From: Anoxybacillus tepidamans PS2 | Lineage (GTDB): Bacteria; Bacillota; Bacilli; Bacillales; Anoxybacillaceae | Reading direction: 5' to 3' | Assembly: GCF_000620165.1 (NCBI RefSeq) | Contig: NZ_JHVN01000003.1 | Span: forward strand, 1 to 64,000 | Length of the DNA: 64,000 nt | In this document: positions 1-9,201 of the stretch, piece after piece | Position numbering within the stretch: the stretch's first letter is position 1 | Layout of the letters: every line of letters starts with the position of its first letter | The notes under the pieces: model-generated | The model's database searches: none | Told to the model about the DNA's origin: nothing | Seen by the model: only the letters and a program-made list of their open reading frames with translations | Program-made: the position numbers and the translations under genes

Positions 1-191
1 CTGAGCGTCGTTCGATGATTCGGATGAAAGCTCCAGTGATGAATATCGGTCAATGTTCCCGAGAATCCCTTGGTGGTCAAGGCATCGACAATATGAATGA
101 GATGCTTGATGACCGGTTTGGAAAGCTGCAGCGTCAACCCCAGCGTGAAGAAAAACTTGTAGATTCCTTGGTGATGTGCTAATCTATTCAT
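1..191 (-). CDS. IS701-like transposase, N-terminal part (cut by window edge)
   Basis: An open frame reads leftwards from ATG at 191 and runs off the window. The 63 visible residues include the segment FHPNHRTTLS, typical of the N-terminus of IS701/IS4-superfamily DDE transposases common in Geobacillus. DDE catalytic residues would lie outside the window. An AAGGAGGT ribosome site (202-209) lies upstream and sits inside an inverted repeat. A second ATG at 198 is followed by a stop after three codons and is not the start. The element tip is probably near 300-310, because the methyltransferase gene to the right loses its natural end there. The family call is from remembered sequence similarity. 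Confidence 0.75.
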   Translation of the reverse strand, partial: MNRLAHHQGIYKFFFTLGLTLQLSKPVIKHLIHIVDALTTKGFSGTLTDIHHWSFHPNHRTTL

Positions 192-263
192 GAGACATGA
201 ACCTCCTTGTGTGAATGGGTTTTGAGCACATCTATTTTACCCAAGGAGTCCGGTTCATGTCTC
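192..263. promoter_or_regulatory. Inverted repeat covering the transposase ribosome binding site
   Basis: The arm at 192-203 is exactly complementary to 252-263 (12 pairs), and 204-209 pairs with 242-247 (6 pairs) with a four-base bulge. In RNA read leftwards this folds into a hairpin that hides AAGGAGG and lies next to the ATG at 191. Many IS elements limit transposase expression from outside transcription in this way. The pairing is seen directly; the role is inferred. Confidence 0.6.
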
Positions 264-302
264 CTTTTTTGTTTGGTTGTCAATTTATGTTAGTGAATTT
301 GC

Positions 303-3140
303 TCATCTACAGTCACTAATTTTTTTATTGCCTTCTTTCATTTTCACAATTATATTTAAATTTTTAGAAAGAGCTATACTGAAATTGTTAAACTCCTTAA
401 ATAAGTCACTATTCACTATTTTTTCAAACTCTACTTCATAATTTTCATTATATTTTTTTGTATGAATGAAATCTTTTATTTTTTTTGAGATAAATACAAC
501 TACAGGAGAAACACTCGCTGAATCAAAAACTTTAATATTAGAAAAATCTGATATATTGTAAATATTTTCTTTAACGTATTCCCTTAAAGCTTCACCGTAT
601 TTTATAGATAACCATTTATTTGGTGTGATTAAAGCCGCTGTACCTTTAGAATTTAACAAATCCTTACTTAGCTCCCAAAATGGTATATAGAGATCCCAAT
701 TACCTTTGGTTGTTTTAAACTTTTTACCTATCAACTTTCTTTCTTCTTCATTATTTTTGACCATATTTTCTGAATCTACATATGGTGGATTTCCTATAAC
801 TATATCAAAGCCTTTTTTCTCTTGGAAAACCTTTGCAAACTCTAAATGCCATAAGAAATATGGTCTTTGTTTATTCTTTTGCAATTCCTTGTATTTCTTT
901 AATCCTTCTTCATTTCCATCCAATTGCAACTTATATTCGATTAAATCATCCCTAATTCTATCAATCTTATTTTTAATTTCTTTCTTACGTTGTTCATCTT
1001 CTTCATCAAAATACCTATCTTGTAATTGGAACATTTCATTTAACATTTCATCCGTATTATCAATTAACAAGCTAAGTTGAATCATTGTATTATAATTTTC
1101 ACTATTTTCTTTAATTTTATTTTTCTTTTTCTCTAATATTTTTTCATCAAATAACTTGATTCCTTCATACTCATCTATCAAGCTATTACCAACCATTATG
1201 TTGCAATCTAGATTCGGTAATGGATGGGGTTCAGGTGTTTCAGCATTAATTTCTTGATCAACAATAACAGATAACCAGAGCCGAAGTTTTGCAATATCAA
1301 CTGCACTTGGCTCAATATCAACAGCAAAAATACTATTTTTAATCGTCTCCCACTTCAATCTATATGGGGAGCGCTTTTTGCGAATAATTTCTTCACCATA
1401 CCTTCTTCCCAATGATCCTTCTTTATCTTTCCAAACTAAATATTCGGTAATGTTGTTTCTAATACGGACGATTTCACTTAACATGCCTAGAGGAAACGCT
1501 CCGGATCCAACGGCAGGATCAGCAATCTTTATGTTTTTTAAAGATTGGTCAATTTTTACAATGTTATCAAAAATAGTTTGTTTAATAGTAAAATCTTTTC
1601 CATACCCAACATCCCGTCTCTTATCGGCATCTCTTATTAATTCACCATATAAGATAAACTCCTTCATGTCTTCATGTGGAACGCCAACTTCGTTAACAAG
1701 GTAATTCGTGAGACTCTCTTGACACATATAATGAACAATTTCACGCGGAGTATAGAAAGCCCCTTTTGACTTTCTATCTTTGACATCTAATAAATTTTCA
1801 AAAATTTTCCCTAACATCTCAGGGTCAACAGCAACTTCTTTCTCTAATGGCTCATCTTCATTAATTGTAAAATTGTATCGATCAAAAATATCTAAAATAC
1901 CGTCCGCTTCTCTATTCTTTTGTTTAACATTAGAGAAAATTTCATTAGGAATATTAAATTCAACTTCTTTCCAATGATAACCTTCCAATGGTTCAAAAAG
2001 GCCACCGTTCAAAAAAGGAATTTTACAGTTAAATTGTTTGAAGTAATGATTTTTACGTTTTTTGTTTAATGCCTCGTAAAATAACGGTTGTAAGAAATGA
2101 ACAAAGAAATTTTTATTTGTATTTTCCATACAAAAGTTAAAAATCGTCCTAATAAATTGTTTGTTTCCGCTACCCCAAAGCATATCGTACTTTGTGCCAA
2201 TAAAACAATCAGATAAAAGCTCTGCTTCTTGATCCGAAATATTAAACATCTCTCTAGAAGAAAGCTTTCTTCTTCCATCGGATGTTTTAATAAAAACTTT
2301 TTCAAGTACCGCTCTGTGAGGCTCATCTTGTCTTTGATAGATTTCAATAAATTCTGCTTCCGTTAATGTCCGATCTTCCGGCATAATCCGAACGCCAAGC
2401 CAGCCTTTTTTCTGTAAAAAATATAGGAATGCTAGTTGTCCCATTAATTTTTTTGCAAATTGTTCAGAGAATTGATGAACTTGTAGCCCTAGTTTCTCTG
2501 CTTCTTTTACAAAAGCTTGATCTTGTTCAAGATATTCTTTTAATTGAATATACTTTTCTTTATACTGTTCAAAGAAATCCTTAGTTACTTTTTCAACACT
2601 AAAAGCTGTCTCTATCTCATCTAGTGTTGGGTTATGCTTATCATCTTCGAAAATCGGTAAAAGCTGTAATTGGGCAGTATGATTCGGTTCGCCTTTCCCG
2701 ACTAAATAAGAATATCTTTTAGCGGGAGTTAAATCTAAAGCTAAGCCCTTTTCATTAAATGTATAATCAAGTCGTACAAAAGAAAGTCTCCAGTTATCTT
2801 CATTAGGTGAATAAAAGGCGACAATAGCCGCTTCATAATTATTCATTTCTAAAAGCTTAGAAATAAAGTTACGTTGCAAGCTTCTCGCCCGCTCAACACT
2901 TTTTTCCTTTTTAATTTCAACAGCCAAAACGATTAAGTTATTTCCTTCACGGTCAGTATATTTTGCAATCTCTACATAAGAGGCAATATGATCAGCATAT
3001 TCCTTCCAGATACCTACTCTTTTTTTATATGGAAACATTTCCGGTCCATTAAAAAATTCCCTTGTGAAAGTTCTAAATTTATCGATGTCAAAGCTATTTT
3101 CGAACGTTTCTTGCAAGATTTTTAACTTTGCTGTACTCAA
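303..3140 (-). CDS. Eco57I-class adenine DNA methyltransferase with N-terminal nuclease-like region, C-terminus truncated by IS
   Basis: This is the modification, and possibly nuclease, subunit of a restriction-modification-like system. SAM motif I (DPAVGSGAF, near residue 543) and catalytic motif IV (NPPY, near residue 780) are intact. Near residues 64-78 an acidic residue followed by VEIKK resembles a PD-(D/E)xK nuclease core. The frame starts with TTG at 3140, which overlaps the TGA stop of the helicase gene (TTGA), with a GGAAGAGGG ribosome site, so the two are translationally coupled. The protein stops shortly after the methylase core with a tail (about residues 940-945, ending SDCR) that seems to come from the adjacent IS701-like element. 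The target recognition domain normally found after the methylase is missing, so specific methylation is probably lost. The gene is AT-rich compared with the core chromosome, which suggests transfer. Confidence 0.85.
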   Translation of the reverse strand: MSTAKLKILQETFENSFDIDKFRTFTREFFNGPEMFPYKKRVGIWKEYADHIASYVEIAKYTDREGNNLIVLAVEIKKEKSVERARSLQRNFISKLLEMNNYEAAIVAFYSPNEDNWRLSFVRLDYTFNEKGLALDLTPAKRYSYLVGKGEPNHTAQLQLLPIFEDDKHNPTLDEIETAFSVEKVTKDFFEQYKEKYIQLKEYLEQDQAFVKEAEKLGLQVHQFSEQFAKKLMGQLAFLYFLQKKGWLGVRIMPEDRTLTEAEFIEIYQRQDEPHRAVLEKVFIKTSDGRRKLSSREMFNISDQEAELLSDCFIGTKYDMLWGSGNKQFIRTIFNFCMENTNKNFFVHFLQPLFYEALNKKRKNHYFKQFNCKIPFLNGGLFEPLEGYHWKEVEFNIPNEIFSNVKQKNREADGILDIFDRYNFTINEDEPLEKEVAVDPEMLGKIFENLLDVKDRKSKGAFYTPREIVHYMCQESLTNYLVNEVGVPHEDMKEFILYGELIRDADKRRDVGYGKDFTIKQTIFDNIVKIDQSLKNIKIADPAVGSGAFPLGMLSEIVRIRNNITEYLVWKDKEGSLGRRYGEEIIRKKRSPYRLKWETIKNSIFAVDIEPSAVDIAKLRLWLSVIVDQEINAETPEPHPLPNLDCNIMVGNSLIDEYEGIKLFDEKILEKKKNKIKENSENYNTMIQLSLLIDNTDEMLNEMFQLQDRYFDEEDEQRKKEIKNKIDRIRDDLIEYKLQLDGNEEGLKKYKELQKNKQRPYFLWHLEFAKVFQEKKGFDIVIGNPPYVDSENMVKNNEEERKLIGKKFKTTKGNWDLYIPFWELSKDLLNSKGTAALITPNKWLSIKYGEALREYVKENIYNISDFSNIKVFDSASVSPVVVFISKKIKDFIHTKKYNENYEVEFEKIVNSDLFKEFNNFSIALSKNLNIIVKMKEGNKKISDCR

Positions 3141-6100
3141 TTACCCTCTTCCTTTCGCAAGTAAGATGATAAGATTACTTCTGTTTCTCCGGCTGTAGCA
3201 TTGTATTTTTTTACATTTCTTTCTACATCTAAATATTTGTCTGGAACAAGATGGACAATTTCATAATAGATTTTTATTGGATCATTCATACCTTTCGTTG
3301 CTTTAACAATTTCTTTCGTGATACTTGCAGGGATATTTCCTTCTTCCCACAGCTTTATTAATCGTGGGATCATTTTTTCTTGTTCATCCGTAAATGTTTT
3401 AAATTTAGAAATTGCTTTAAGTAACTTAATGACCTTTGCATCATTTCCACTCTTCATTGTTTTTTCGGTTACTAAAGAATCCTCTTCTACAAAGCACAAT
3501 TCAAATTGTTCCTTGTTTGCTTCTAGATGATTGAAATAGTCTTTTAAAGGTTTTATTTTCTTTTCGTTTCTTTCCACCTTGAGATATTTCATGGCTTCTA
3601 AAAATGTCTGTTCTCTCGTTTCTTTTCCATCCGTAATAAAAAACTTCTTTAAAGCCCCTTTTCTCAAAAAGCTAATCGTTGAGTTAGATAAAACATCTTT
3701 ACACATCCGACCGCTTTTAGCTTTTTGAGGAAGTCTTTTAATTTTTTCAAATAAATCAGGTTCATGGTCACGAATGTGGCGAATAATATTTAAATATGCT
3801 AATTCTGATTCTCCCTCGTCATATTCTGCCTCTAAGCTATCTTTACTATTTAACTTTTGATAAAGCTGATGTGAAGTTACCTCTTCATCTTCAGATAAAT
3901 ATTTGAAATCTTCACCCAATGTATCATGAAAAGCCTGTATTTTAGAGATAATATTTTCTTCTAAAGGCAAATGTGCATTTGCTTGTGCAGTTGGAAAAAA
4001 GTTAAATACGTAAATAGTTTTATGTTCTGTACCTACACGGTTAATACGCCCTACACGCTGCATTACTTTTGTAGGGTTCCAAGGTAAATCATAATTGATA
4101 AGAACGTTCGAACGATGTAAGTTAATCCCTTCCGCTAATACATCTGTTGTGACTAAGAATCTAATATCATCTCTTTTTGTCCCCGTGAAGTTTGGATTAT
4201 AATTTGCTTCAATTTCTAATCTCAACTTTCTGGAGCCTTGTCCGCTAAATACAATCACTTGTTCAGGATAACGTTGCTCTAAATAAGCACCAACATATTC
4301 AGCGGTTTCTTTTGATTCAGTAAAAATAATCATTTTTTTACCTTTCAATAATTCGTTATTCTCCAATTCATATAAGAACTGATCCTTTTTCGGATCCTCG
4401 GTTATCAATTCCCATTCTTCTTCCAGTCTTCTTAGTAACATTAAGTCCCGTCTAAGGGAAGGTAAAAATCCTTCATTAAACTCTTCGATTGAGTAATATT
4501 GCACCTTTTCTTCTTCCACAAGCGCCATTAACTTTTCATCATCGCCACTATCTAATAAATCGTATACATCTACTTTTTTACTAATATAGACTTTACCTTT
4601 TTCACACATATCAATAAACTTCACATAGGATTTGATGAAACGATTCAACGTCTTTTTAAACGCTTCGAAACTACTTTCCAAGCGTTTTACAAGAATAGAT
4701 TTCATAAAGCCGCTCATGTTTCGTTGTGATACCATCATTGTAGCAAGTTGCTTATCAATATTTTTTAAATATGTCAATGGTTTGTACCGAGCGTAATCTA
4801 AACGTTGAATTACTTTAATCGTTTCATTAAATACTCTCTCTATTTCATTGTTATACGTGTATACAATTTTTTCAGGTGAACCTAAATGCGGGAACTCTAA
4901 TCCTTGTTTTTTTAAATCCTCTGCATAAAATTCCTTTATTTCATTTCTTGTTCGTCGGATCATTATATTTCTTAAAACTTTGTCACGAATAACTTCTGAA
5001 TTTCTCCGTAATGTTTCCATGTATTCCGGTGTTCCTTTTTCATGTTTCTTTAGTTCTACCTCTAGGTTTTGAAAGAAACGTTCTAAATTTTTATTATTAG
5101 GAATAATAGTACTGTTATTTTTTGGTTGGAATAAGTATATTTGATTAGCTATATCAGTTGAATAGTTATTTTGTGGAGTAGCAGTAATCAAAATAACTTT
5201 CTTGTTATAACAAATTTGGTGAAGCTTTTGGAAATTTTCTGTGTTTTGGTTTCTAAATCGATGAGCTTCATCAATAAATACATATTTAAACTGATCTACT
5301 CCCATCTCAAGAAGACTGTCTAACTTGCCAAGCGACTCAACTTTATAGCCTTGAACTTCAAAATTAAATAAGACTTCTTCCCAATAATCTTTTAACACCG
5401 GAGGACAAATAAACAACTTTTTCCCTTTTAAATTTTGCGCTAACATAGCACAAATATATGTTTTTCCAAGTCCAACCACATCAGATATAAAAACCCCGCC
5501 ATAGGCTTCTAAAGTCTTTTTAGCTTGGACAACAGCATCCATTTGATACTGTAACTTCATAAAACCGTCAGGGAGCATTTCCTCCCATCTATTATTTTTA
5601 TCCTCATTAATTTCTTCTTTAAAATATTCATATAAAGTTTTTAAAAATAACTCATATGGTGTAATGTCATCGCGAATCCAAGTATTCTCAAAAATTGTCT
5701 CGATGTATTCGTCCGAAATATCGATACTTTGTTCCCAAAGTTCCTCAAATTTTTCAAGTGCAAATTGTACATCACGACTATCCTTCAGCTCCACATTAAA
5801 CTCAAGGTTATTAATTAACCCTGCCTGTGAAAAATTACTGGATCCAGTTATAACCGTCCCAAATTGATCAGGAACTTTCGATAAGTCTTTTCTCATAATG
5901 TATACTTTCGCATGGATAGGAGCATTAGGGTAAATTCGGATTTCAATTTTTCCGCTTTGCAACCACTTAATAAATGTTCTAATTCCCTCTTCTACCCTGT
6001 AGCTATCCTCCGATTTATTCATTTCACGAATTAATTCGTTTTTATATTCTTCTTTTACTTCTTTATGAGACATTTCAAAAGACATTTGTTCTTCATTTGA

Positions 6101-6322
6101 CTTTTGAATAATTTGTACTGTACGATTGTCAACATTTAACCCTACTAAAATTCTAATTTTTTCAATATCCTCAAGTGCCGGATACATCAAGTAAAATCCG
6201 CTTGTTCTAAAATAACCAACTAAAATATCAAAAAATTGTGTATTACTTTTTAAAATCTTATTAAACCTGTCATATAAAGTTCTTTCAGGTTCATTTGTAA
6301 AAAAAGTTAAATCATTATGCAT
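3137..6322 (-). CDS. PLD-nuclease/SF2 (SNF2-like) helicase
   Basis: This 1061-residue protein joins a phospholipase D-type nuclease domain to a superfamily 2 helicase. The HKD-like motif is H137-x-K139 with D146 and GSSNFS at 160-165. Helicase motifs follow: VGLGKT (283-288), DEAH (351-354), ITATPQ, and QRVGRINR near residue 780. A long C-terminal region has no recognised fold. The ATG at 6322 follows GAGGAGGT at a good distance and is preferred over an upstream in-frame start at 6337. The 3' end overlaps the methyltransferase gene by four bases, so the pair is a two-gene operon, most likely a DNA-translocating restriction system. It lacks the DUF1998 partners of DISARM and the PglZ/BrxC partners of BREX. 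Functional assignment as a defence effector is inference; the domain calls are firm. Confidence 0.88.
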   Translation of the reverse strand: MHNDLTFFTNEPERTLYDRFNKILKSNTQFFDILVGYFRTSGFYLMYPALEDIEKIRILVGLNVDNRTVQIIQKSNEEQMSFEMSHKEVKEEYKNELIREMNKSEDSYRVEEGIRTFIKWLQSGKIEIRIYPNAPIHAKVYIMRKDLSKVPDQFGTVITGSSNFSQAGLINNLEFNVELKDSRDVQFALEKFEELWEQSIDISDEYIETIFENTWIRDDITPYELFLKTLYEYFKEEINEDKNNRWEEMLPDGFMKLQYQMDAVVQAKKTLEAYGGVFISDVVGLGKTYICAMLAQNLKGKKLFICPPVLKDYWEEVLFNFEVQGYKVESLGKLDSLLEMGVDQFKYVFIDEAHRFRNQNTENFQKLHQICYNKKVILITATPQNNYSTDIANQIYLFQPKNNSTIIPNNKNLERFFQNLEVELKKHEKGTPEYMETLRRNSEVIRDKVLRNIMIRRTRNEIKEFYAEDLKKQGLEFPHLGSPEKIVYTYNNEIERVFNETIKVIQRLDYARYKPLTYLKNIDKQLATMMVSQRNMSGFMKSILVKRLESSFEAFKKTLNRFIKSYVKFIDMCEKGKVYISKKVDVYDLLDSGDDEKLMALVEEEKVQYYSIEEFNEGFLPSLRRDLMLLRRLEEEWELITEDPKKDQFLYELENNELLKGKKMIIFTESKETAEYVGAYLEQRYPEQVIVFSGQGSRKLRLEIEANYNPNFTGTKRDDIRFLVTTDVLAEGINLHRSNVLINYDLPWNPTKVMQRVGRINRVGTEHKTIYVFNFFPTAQANAHLPLEENIISKIQAFHDTLGEDFKYLSEDEEVTSHQLYQKLNSKDSLEAEYDEGESELAYLNIIRHIRDHEPDLFEKIKRLPQKAKSGRMCKDVLSNSTISFLRKGALKKFFITDGKETREQTFLEAMKYLKVERNEKKIKPLKDYFNHLEANKEQFELCFVEEDSLVTEKTMKSGNDAKVIKLLKAISKFKTFTDEQEKMIPRLIKLWEEGNIPASITKEIVKATKGMNDPIKIYYEIVHLVPDKYLDVERNVKKYNATAGETEVILSSYLRKEEGN

Positions 6323-6787
6323 TTCTGACCTCCTCACTGGATTTTAGTTGGTTATAAAAAACTATAGTAAAATGATACCATATTTCAAATTTTACATTAA
6401 TTTTTAGATGATATAAAGAAAAAGAAGAGTGATTATGTGGTCGTTGGTGAGACCGATTGTAGCTTCTGATTTGTAATTTTACTAAAACGAGCCAAAATGA
6501 GATACCAAATGTTGTTGTCAACCTTCAGAATAGTTTCATGTAAAAGTTTCCTTGTTCAAACCATTCAATATTTTAAGATCACTATAAAACTCTATGCAGT
6601 CACAAGAAGTATGTGCCTTGCTCTTTTCATTTGTTGTATCGAAAAAATCAGTTAACTTCCTCTGTACTTTTGACCACAGAGAGTCGGTGACTTTAACGCA
6701 TCAAAGATTCGACAGGACAATGTGTACTTCATGAAATCAGCTTCTCTTACCTATTTTCCCGTAAAAGGTCAGATTTCAATATCTCCT
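6323..6787. other. Intergenic region, no convincing gene
   Basis: This is a 465-base gap. On the minus strand a stop-free stretch of about 55 codons (6536-6700) has no start codon or ribosome site and ends in TGA at 6536-6538; it may be the decayed 3' end of an older gene. I see no hairpin terminator. The promoter of the helicase-methyltransferase pair probably lies at 6330-6420. Confidence 0.4.
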
Positions 6788-7006
6788 TTATGTCTGCGGT
6801 CCCTCACGAAAAAATTCATATATATACATAATTTTCCGAAACGAACCTGCATCCTTTATTGGAAGCAATGACTTTCCTACCATATATTCCTGGTTGTAGC
6901 ACTCTTGATGCATGACCGTATGGATGACATCAAGAACCACTCGATCTTGTCGCTTAATCTTCATCGAACAAATTGGACAGCGAATTTTTCCAAAAACACT
7001 GGACAC
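6788..7006 (-). CDS. Small treble-clef zinc-finger-like protein
   Basis: The 72-residue frame begins with GTG at 7006, 53 bases after the methylase-like gene on the same strand. It holds a CPIC pair near residues 11-14 and a later HxxxHxxC cluster (residues about 29-36), spaced as in treble-clef or HNH-like zinc folds. The histidines raise a possible link with HNH nucleases, but the protein is too short to show a full HNH motif. The ribosome site is weak (AAGGAA about 11 bases upstream), so the start is uncertain. It probably belongs with the HsdM-HsdS-like gene upstream. Function is unknown. Confidence 0.55.
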   Translation of the reverse strand: MSSVFGKIRCPICSMKIKRQDRVVLDVIHTVMHQECYNQEYMVGKSLLPIKDAGSFRKIMYIYEFFREGPQT

Positions 7007-7059
7007 TTTAGCTTCAGTTCCTTCTCATTCAGATTTTGAAAAGCCTTTTTGAAACACGC

Positions 7060-8928
7060 TTATTGTCGTTTGATTTCCATTGATTCATAAATCCCGATTT
7101 GCTTATAAAGTTCTAATAACGATTGTTTTTTGTCTTCTTCCACCTTTTGAAGGGCTTGTTGGTATCGATCATACGTATGGCGATACTTTTCGCCAATGGC
7201 TTTTTGTTCTTCGATACTTGGCACGGGAATTGGAATTTCTTGCAAATCTTTCGTGTTGATGTTTTTAATACTTGTTCCCGTTTGAATTCTTGCAAGTAAA
7301 TATTGTCCTACTGGACTCTCTAAATACGCCTTCACAAAATACGGATCCATCTCCTTATGCAACCGGATGCCATGGAAATTTTGTGACAAGATTAACGTTC
7401 CTTTATGAGGCGGTACAATGGCAATCTTTATATTTGTACCACGGCTGGAAATGAGAATGTCGCCTTCTTTCACTACATAAGCATCAAGGCTTTTTTGGAT
7501 TCGAATGTTTGCAGGAGTCATTTCGTCCACAAGAACTTCTCCATTTTCCACATCACTTAATTTGATCAGTTTAAACTCCCCTTTCCCTTCTTCCAACTGA
7601 CTAGGGGATACGTTGATTCCTCTGTAAATTTTAGATATCTCTCCTAACGTTTTTTGGTTGCTAAGGTTCTCTAAGTGCTTGCTGGAAATTTTCACAACAC
7701 CAAACTCATAAGTTTCCACTTCATGATCTTCGAGGTATTTACTGCAAAGTAAATTTCCATCTTCAATATCGGCTATCTCAACAAACTTGCTAAACTTTTC
7801 TATTTCTGCACCATTTAAATACACATCTCTAATTTTTTCGATGTTTTCTTCTGTTAATAGACGCTTTCTTCTCACTTCTCCGTATTCGTTGACTGCGTTG
7901 ATAAACAATACCTTCTGCTTACGTTCTTGCGGCTTATTCTTGTTTACAATCAATACATTCGTTTGGATGGCCGTATAGCCAAATAAATTCTCTGGCAAGG
8001 CAATGACGGCTTCGATCAAATCAGCAGAAAGCAAATTTTTACGCATGATTTGTTCCGTCGCTCTAAACAGCACTCCGTTCGTAACAATTAAAACCGCCCG
8101 ACCGTTTTCATTTAAGGAGGCTAGTGCGTGCTGTATGAAGGCGGAATCACTACTACTCTTGGAAACAGGTGCATAAACAAATCGGTTAAACGGATCGTAC
8201 TGCAGCAACTCGTGTCGATTGATGTTCATGCCAAAAGGAACATTCATATATACATAGTCAAACTTCATGATTTCATTTCCAGCCAAAAACTTCGGGTCGA
8301 GCAACGAGTCCCCTAATTCAATATGGGCGTTGTGAATTCCATGTAAGAAGAGATTGATTTTTGCGAAAGCCCATGCTTCGCGATTCATTTCTTGACCGAA
8401 TAGTTCAAGGTGAATTCCTTGTCTTCGAGCATAATCAGCTGCTGCAACAAAAGAGCTACCGATGCCCAAACAGCCATTATAGAGACTCCCGTTATCTAGA
8501 TTTAAAAGTTCTATTGCAAGATTGTTAATGGTGCTCGGAGTTTCATGTTCTTCTCCAACCCATTGCAAACGTTCCATGACTAAAGACCAATCCAAATCTG
8601 CAACATCGACACTTTCTAATGACCAAAGGAATTTAAGCAATGTATTACCGTTGATTCTCATAAGCACGTCAAGCGGTGCAAAAACCCCCTGCAAAAGCTC
8701 AATATGTTCTTCGATGGTTTGAAACGCTTGAATCAATGCTTCATTTACATGCCCCTGACTTCTTAAAATGTAAGAAATCGTACATGAATGGGGTAAACCA
8801 AACTTTTCCTTTTGTTCATCCACGTATTTTAGAACGAGAAACCAGGCACTTACTTTTCTCGCTTCACTGTTCGTTACTTGCCCACTTAAATCATCTAAAA
8901 ACGACCACAGCAATTTTTCTCCTGACAC
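7060..8928 (-). CDS. HsdM-HsdS-like fusion with altered methylase motifs
   Basis: The 622-residue protein has a type I N6-adenine methylase half (residues 1-400) and one HsdS-type target recognition half (about 415-610) ending in a coiled-coil-like helix rich in E, K and Q. Family landmarks are clear: GQEMN (178-182), the LFLHGI block (193-198) and GDSLL (206-210). The two catalytic motifs are unusual. Motif I, normally DPxCGxG, reads NGCLGIGS (151-158), and motif IV, normally NPPF, reads NVPF (229-232). It may bind SAM or DNA poorly, or act as a non-methylating recognition protein. The gene is first in a unit with the small zinc protein, no HsdR is adjacent, and two palindromic operators lie upstream. 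Domain assignment is confident; loss of catalysis is inference. Confidence 0.82.
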   Translation of the reverse strand: MSGEKLLWSFLDDLSGQVTNSEARKVSAWFLVLKYVDEQKEKFGLPHSCTISYILRSQGHVNEALIQAFQTIEEHIELLQGVFAPLDVLMRINGNTLLKFLWSLESVDVADLDWSLVMERLQWVGEEHETPSTINNLAIELLNLDNGSLYNGCLGIGSSFVAAADYARRQGIHLELFGQEMNREAWAFAKINLFLHGIHNAHIELGDSLLDPKFLAGNEIMKFDYVYMNVPFGMNINRHELLQYDPFNRFVYAPVSKSSSDSAFIQHALASLNENGRAVLIVTNGVLFRATEQIMRKNLLSADLIEAVIALPENLFGYTAIQTNVLIVNKNKPQERKQKVLFINAVNEYGEVRRKRLLTEENIEKIRDVYLNGAEIEKFSKFVEIADIEDGNLLCSKYLEDHEVETYEFGVVKISSKHLENLSNQKTLGEISKIYRGINVSPSQLEEGKGEFKLIKLSDVENGEVLVDEMTPANIRIQKSLDAYVVKEGDILISSRGTNIKIAIVPPHKGTLILSQNFHGIRLHKEMDPYFVKAYLESPVGQYLLARIQTGTSIKNINTKDLQEIPIPVPSIEEQKAIGEKYRHTYDRYQQALQKVEEDKKQSLLELYKQIGIYESMEIKRQ

Positions 8929-8961
8929 ATGATCACCTCTAAATACACTTATTACCTCAAA

Positions 8962-8982
8962 CTGAGTAAATACATTACTAAG
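8962..8982. promoter_or_regulatory. Palindromic operator 1 upstream of HsdM-HsdS-like gene
   Basis: CTGAGTA, a seven-base spacer (AATACAT) and TACTAAG form a 7+7 palindrome with one mismatch pair. Its centre is about 44 bases before the ATG at 8928. The same half site and spacing recur at 9058-9080. The spacing fits a dimeric helix-turn-helix repressor or an R-M controller protein, but no cognate regulator is obvious in the window. Confidence 0.55.
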
Positions 8983-9057
8983 TTAATAACGCTATAAAAA
9001 TACGAATTGAGCCTCTATTTCTCATTATATTCAACAGGAGTAATATGTCAACACAGA

Positions 9058-9080
9058 ATTTAGTATTTACATTACTAAAT
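9058..9080. promoter_or_regulatory. Palindromic operator 2 upstream of HsdM-HsdS-like gene
   Basis: ATTTAGTA, seven bases (TTTACAT) and TACTAAAT form a perfect 8+8 palindrome. It matches operator 1 in half site, spacer length and the last four spacer bases (ACAT). Centres are about 97 bases apart. It lies between the methylase-like gene and the 3' end of the unknown gene at 9202-10011, so it probably controls only the former. Confidence 0.6.
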
Positions 9081-9201
9081 AAAGAGCGAAAACTGCCATT
9101 AAACTTTAAACTCTTAGTCACATCCTTATTGTCCCCTAGCTTATAGTACGATTCTCAAATGGGGTCCTAAAGTATATCAGTTAAGTTTGTTATATTCCAT
9201 A

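Noticed and set aside
303-8928. DISARM or BREX system
   Set aside because: No DUF1998 proteins (DrmA/DrmB), no PglZ, BrxC or Lon-like partner. Only a helicase and methyltransferases are shared.
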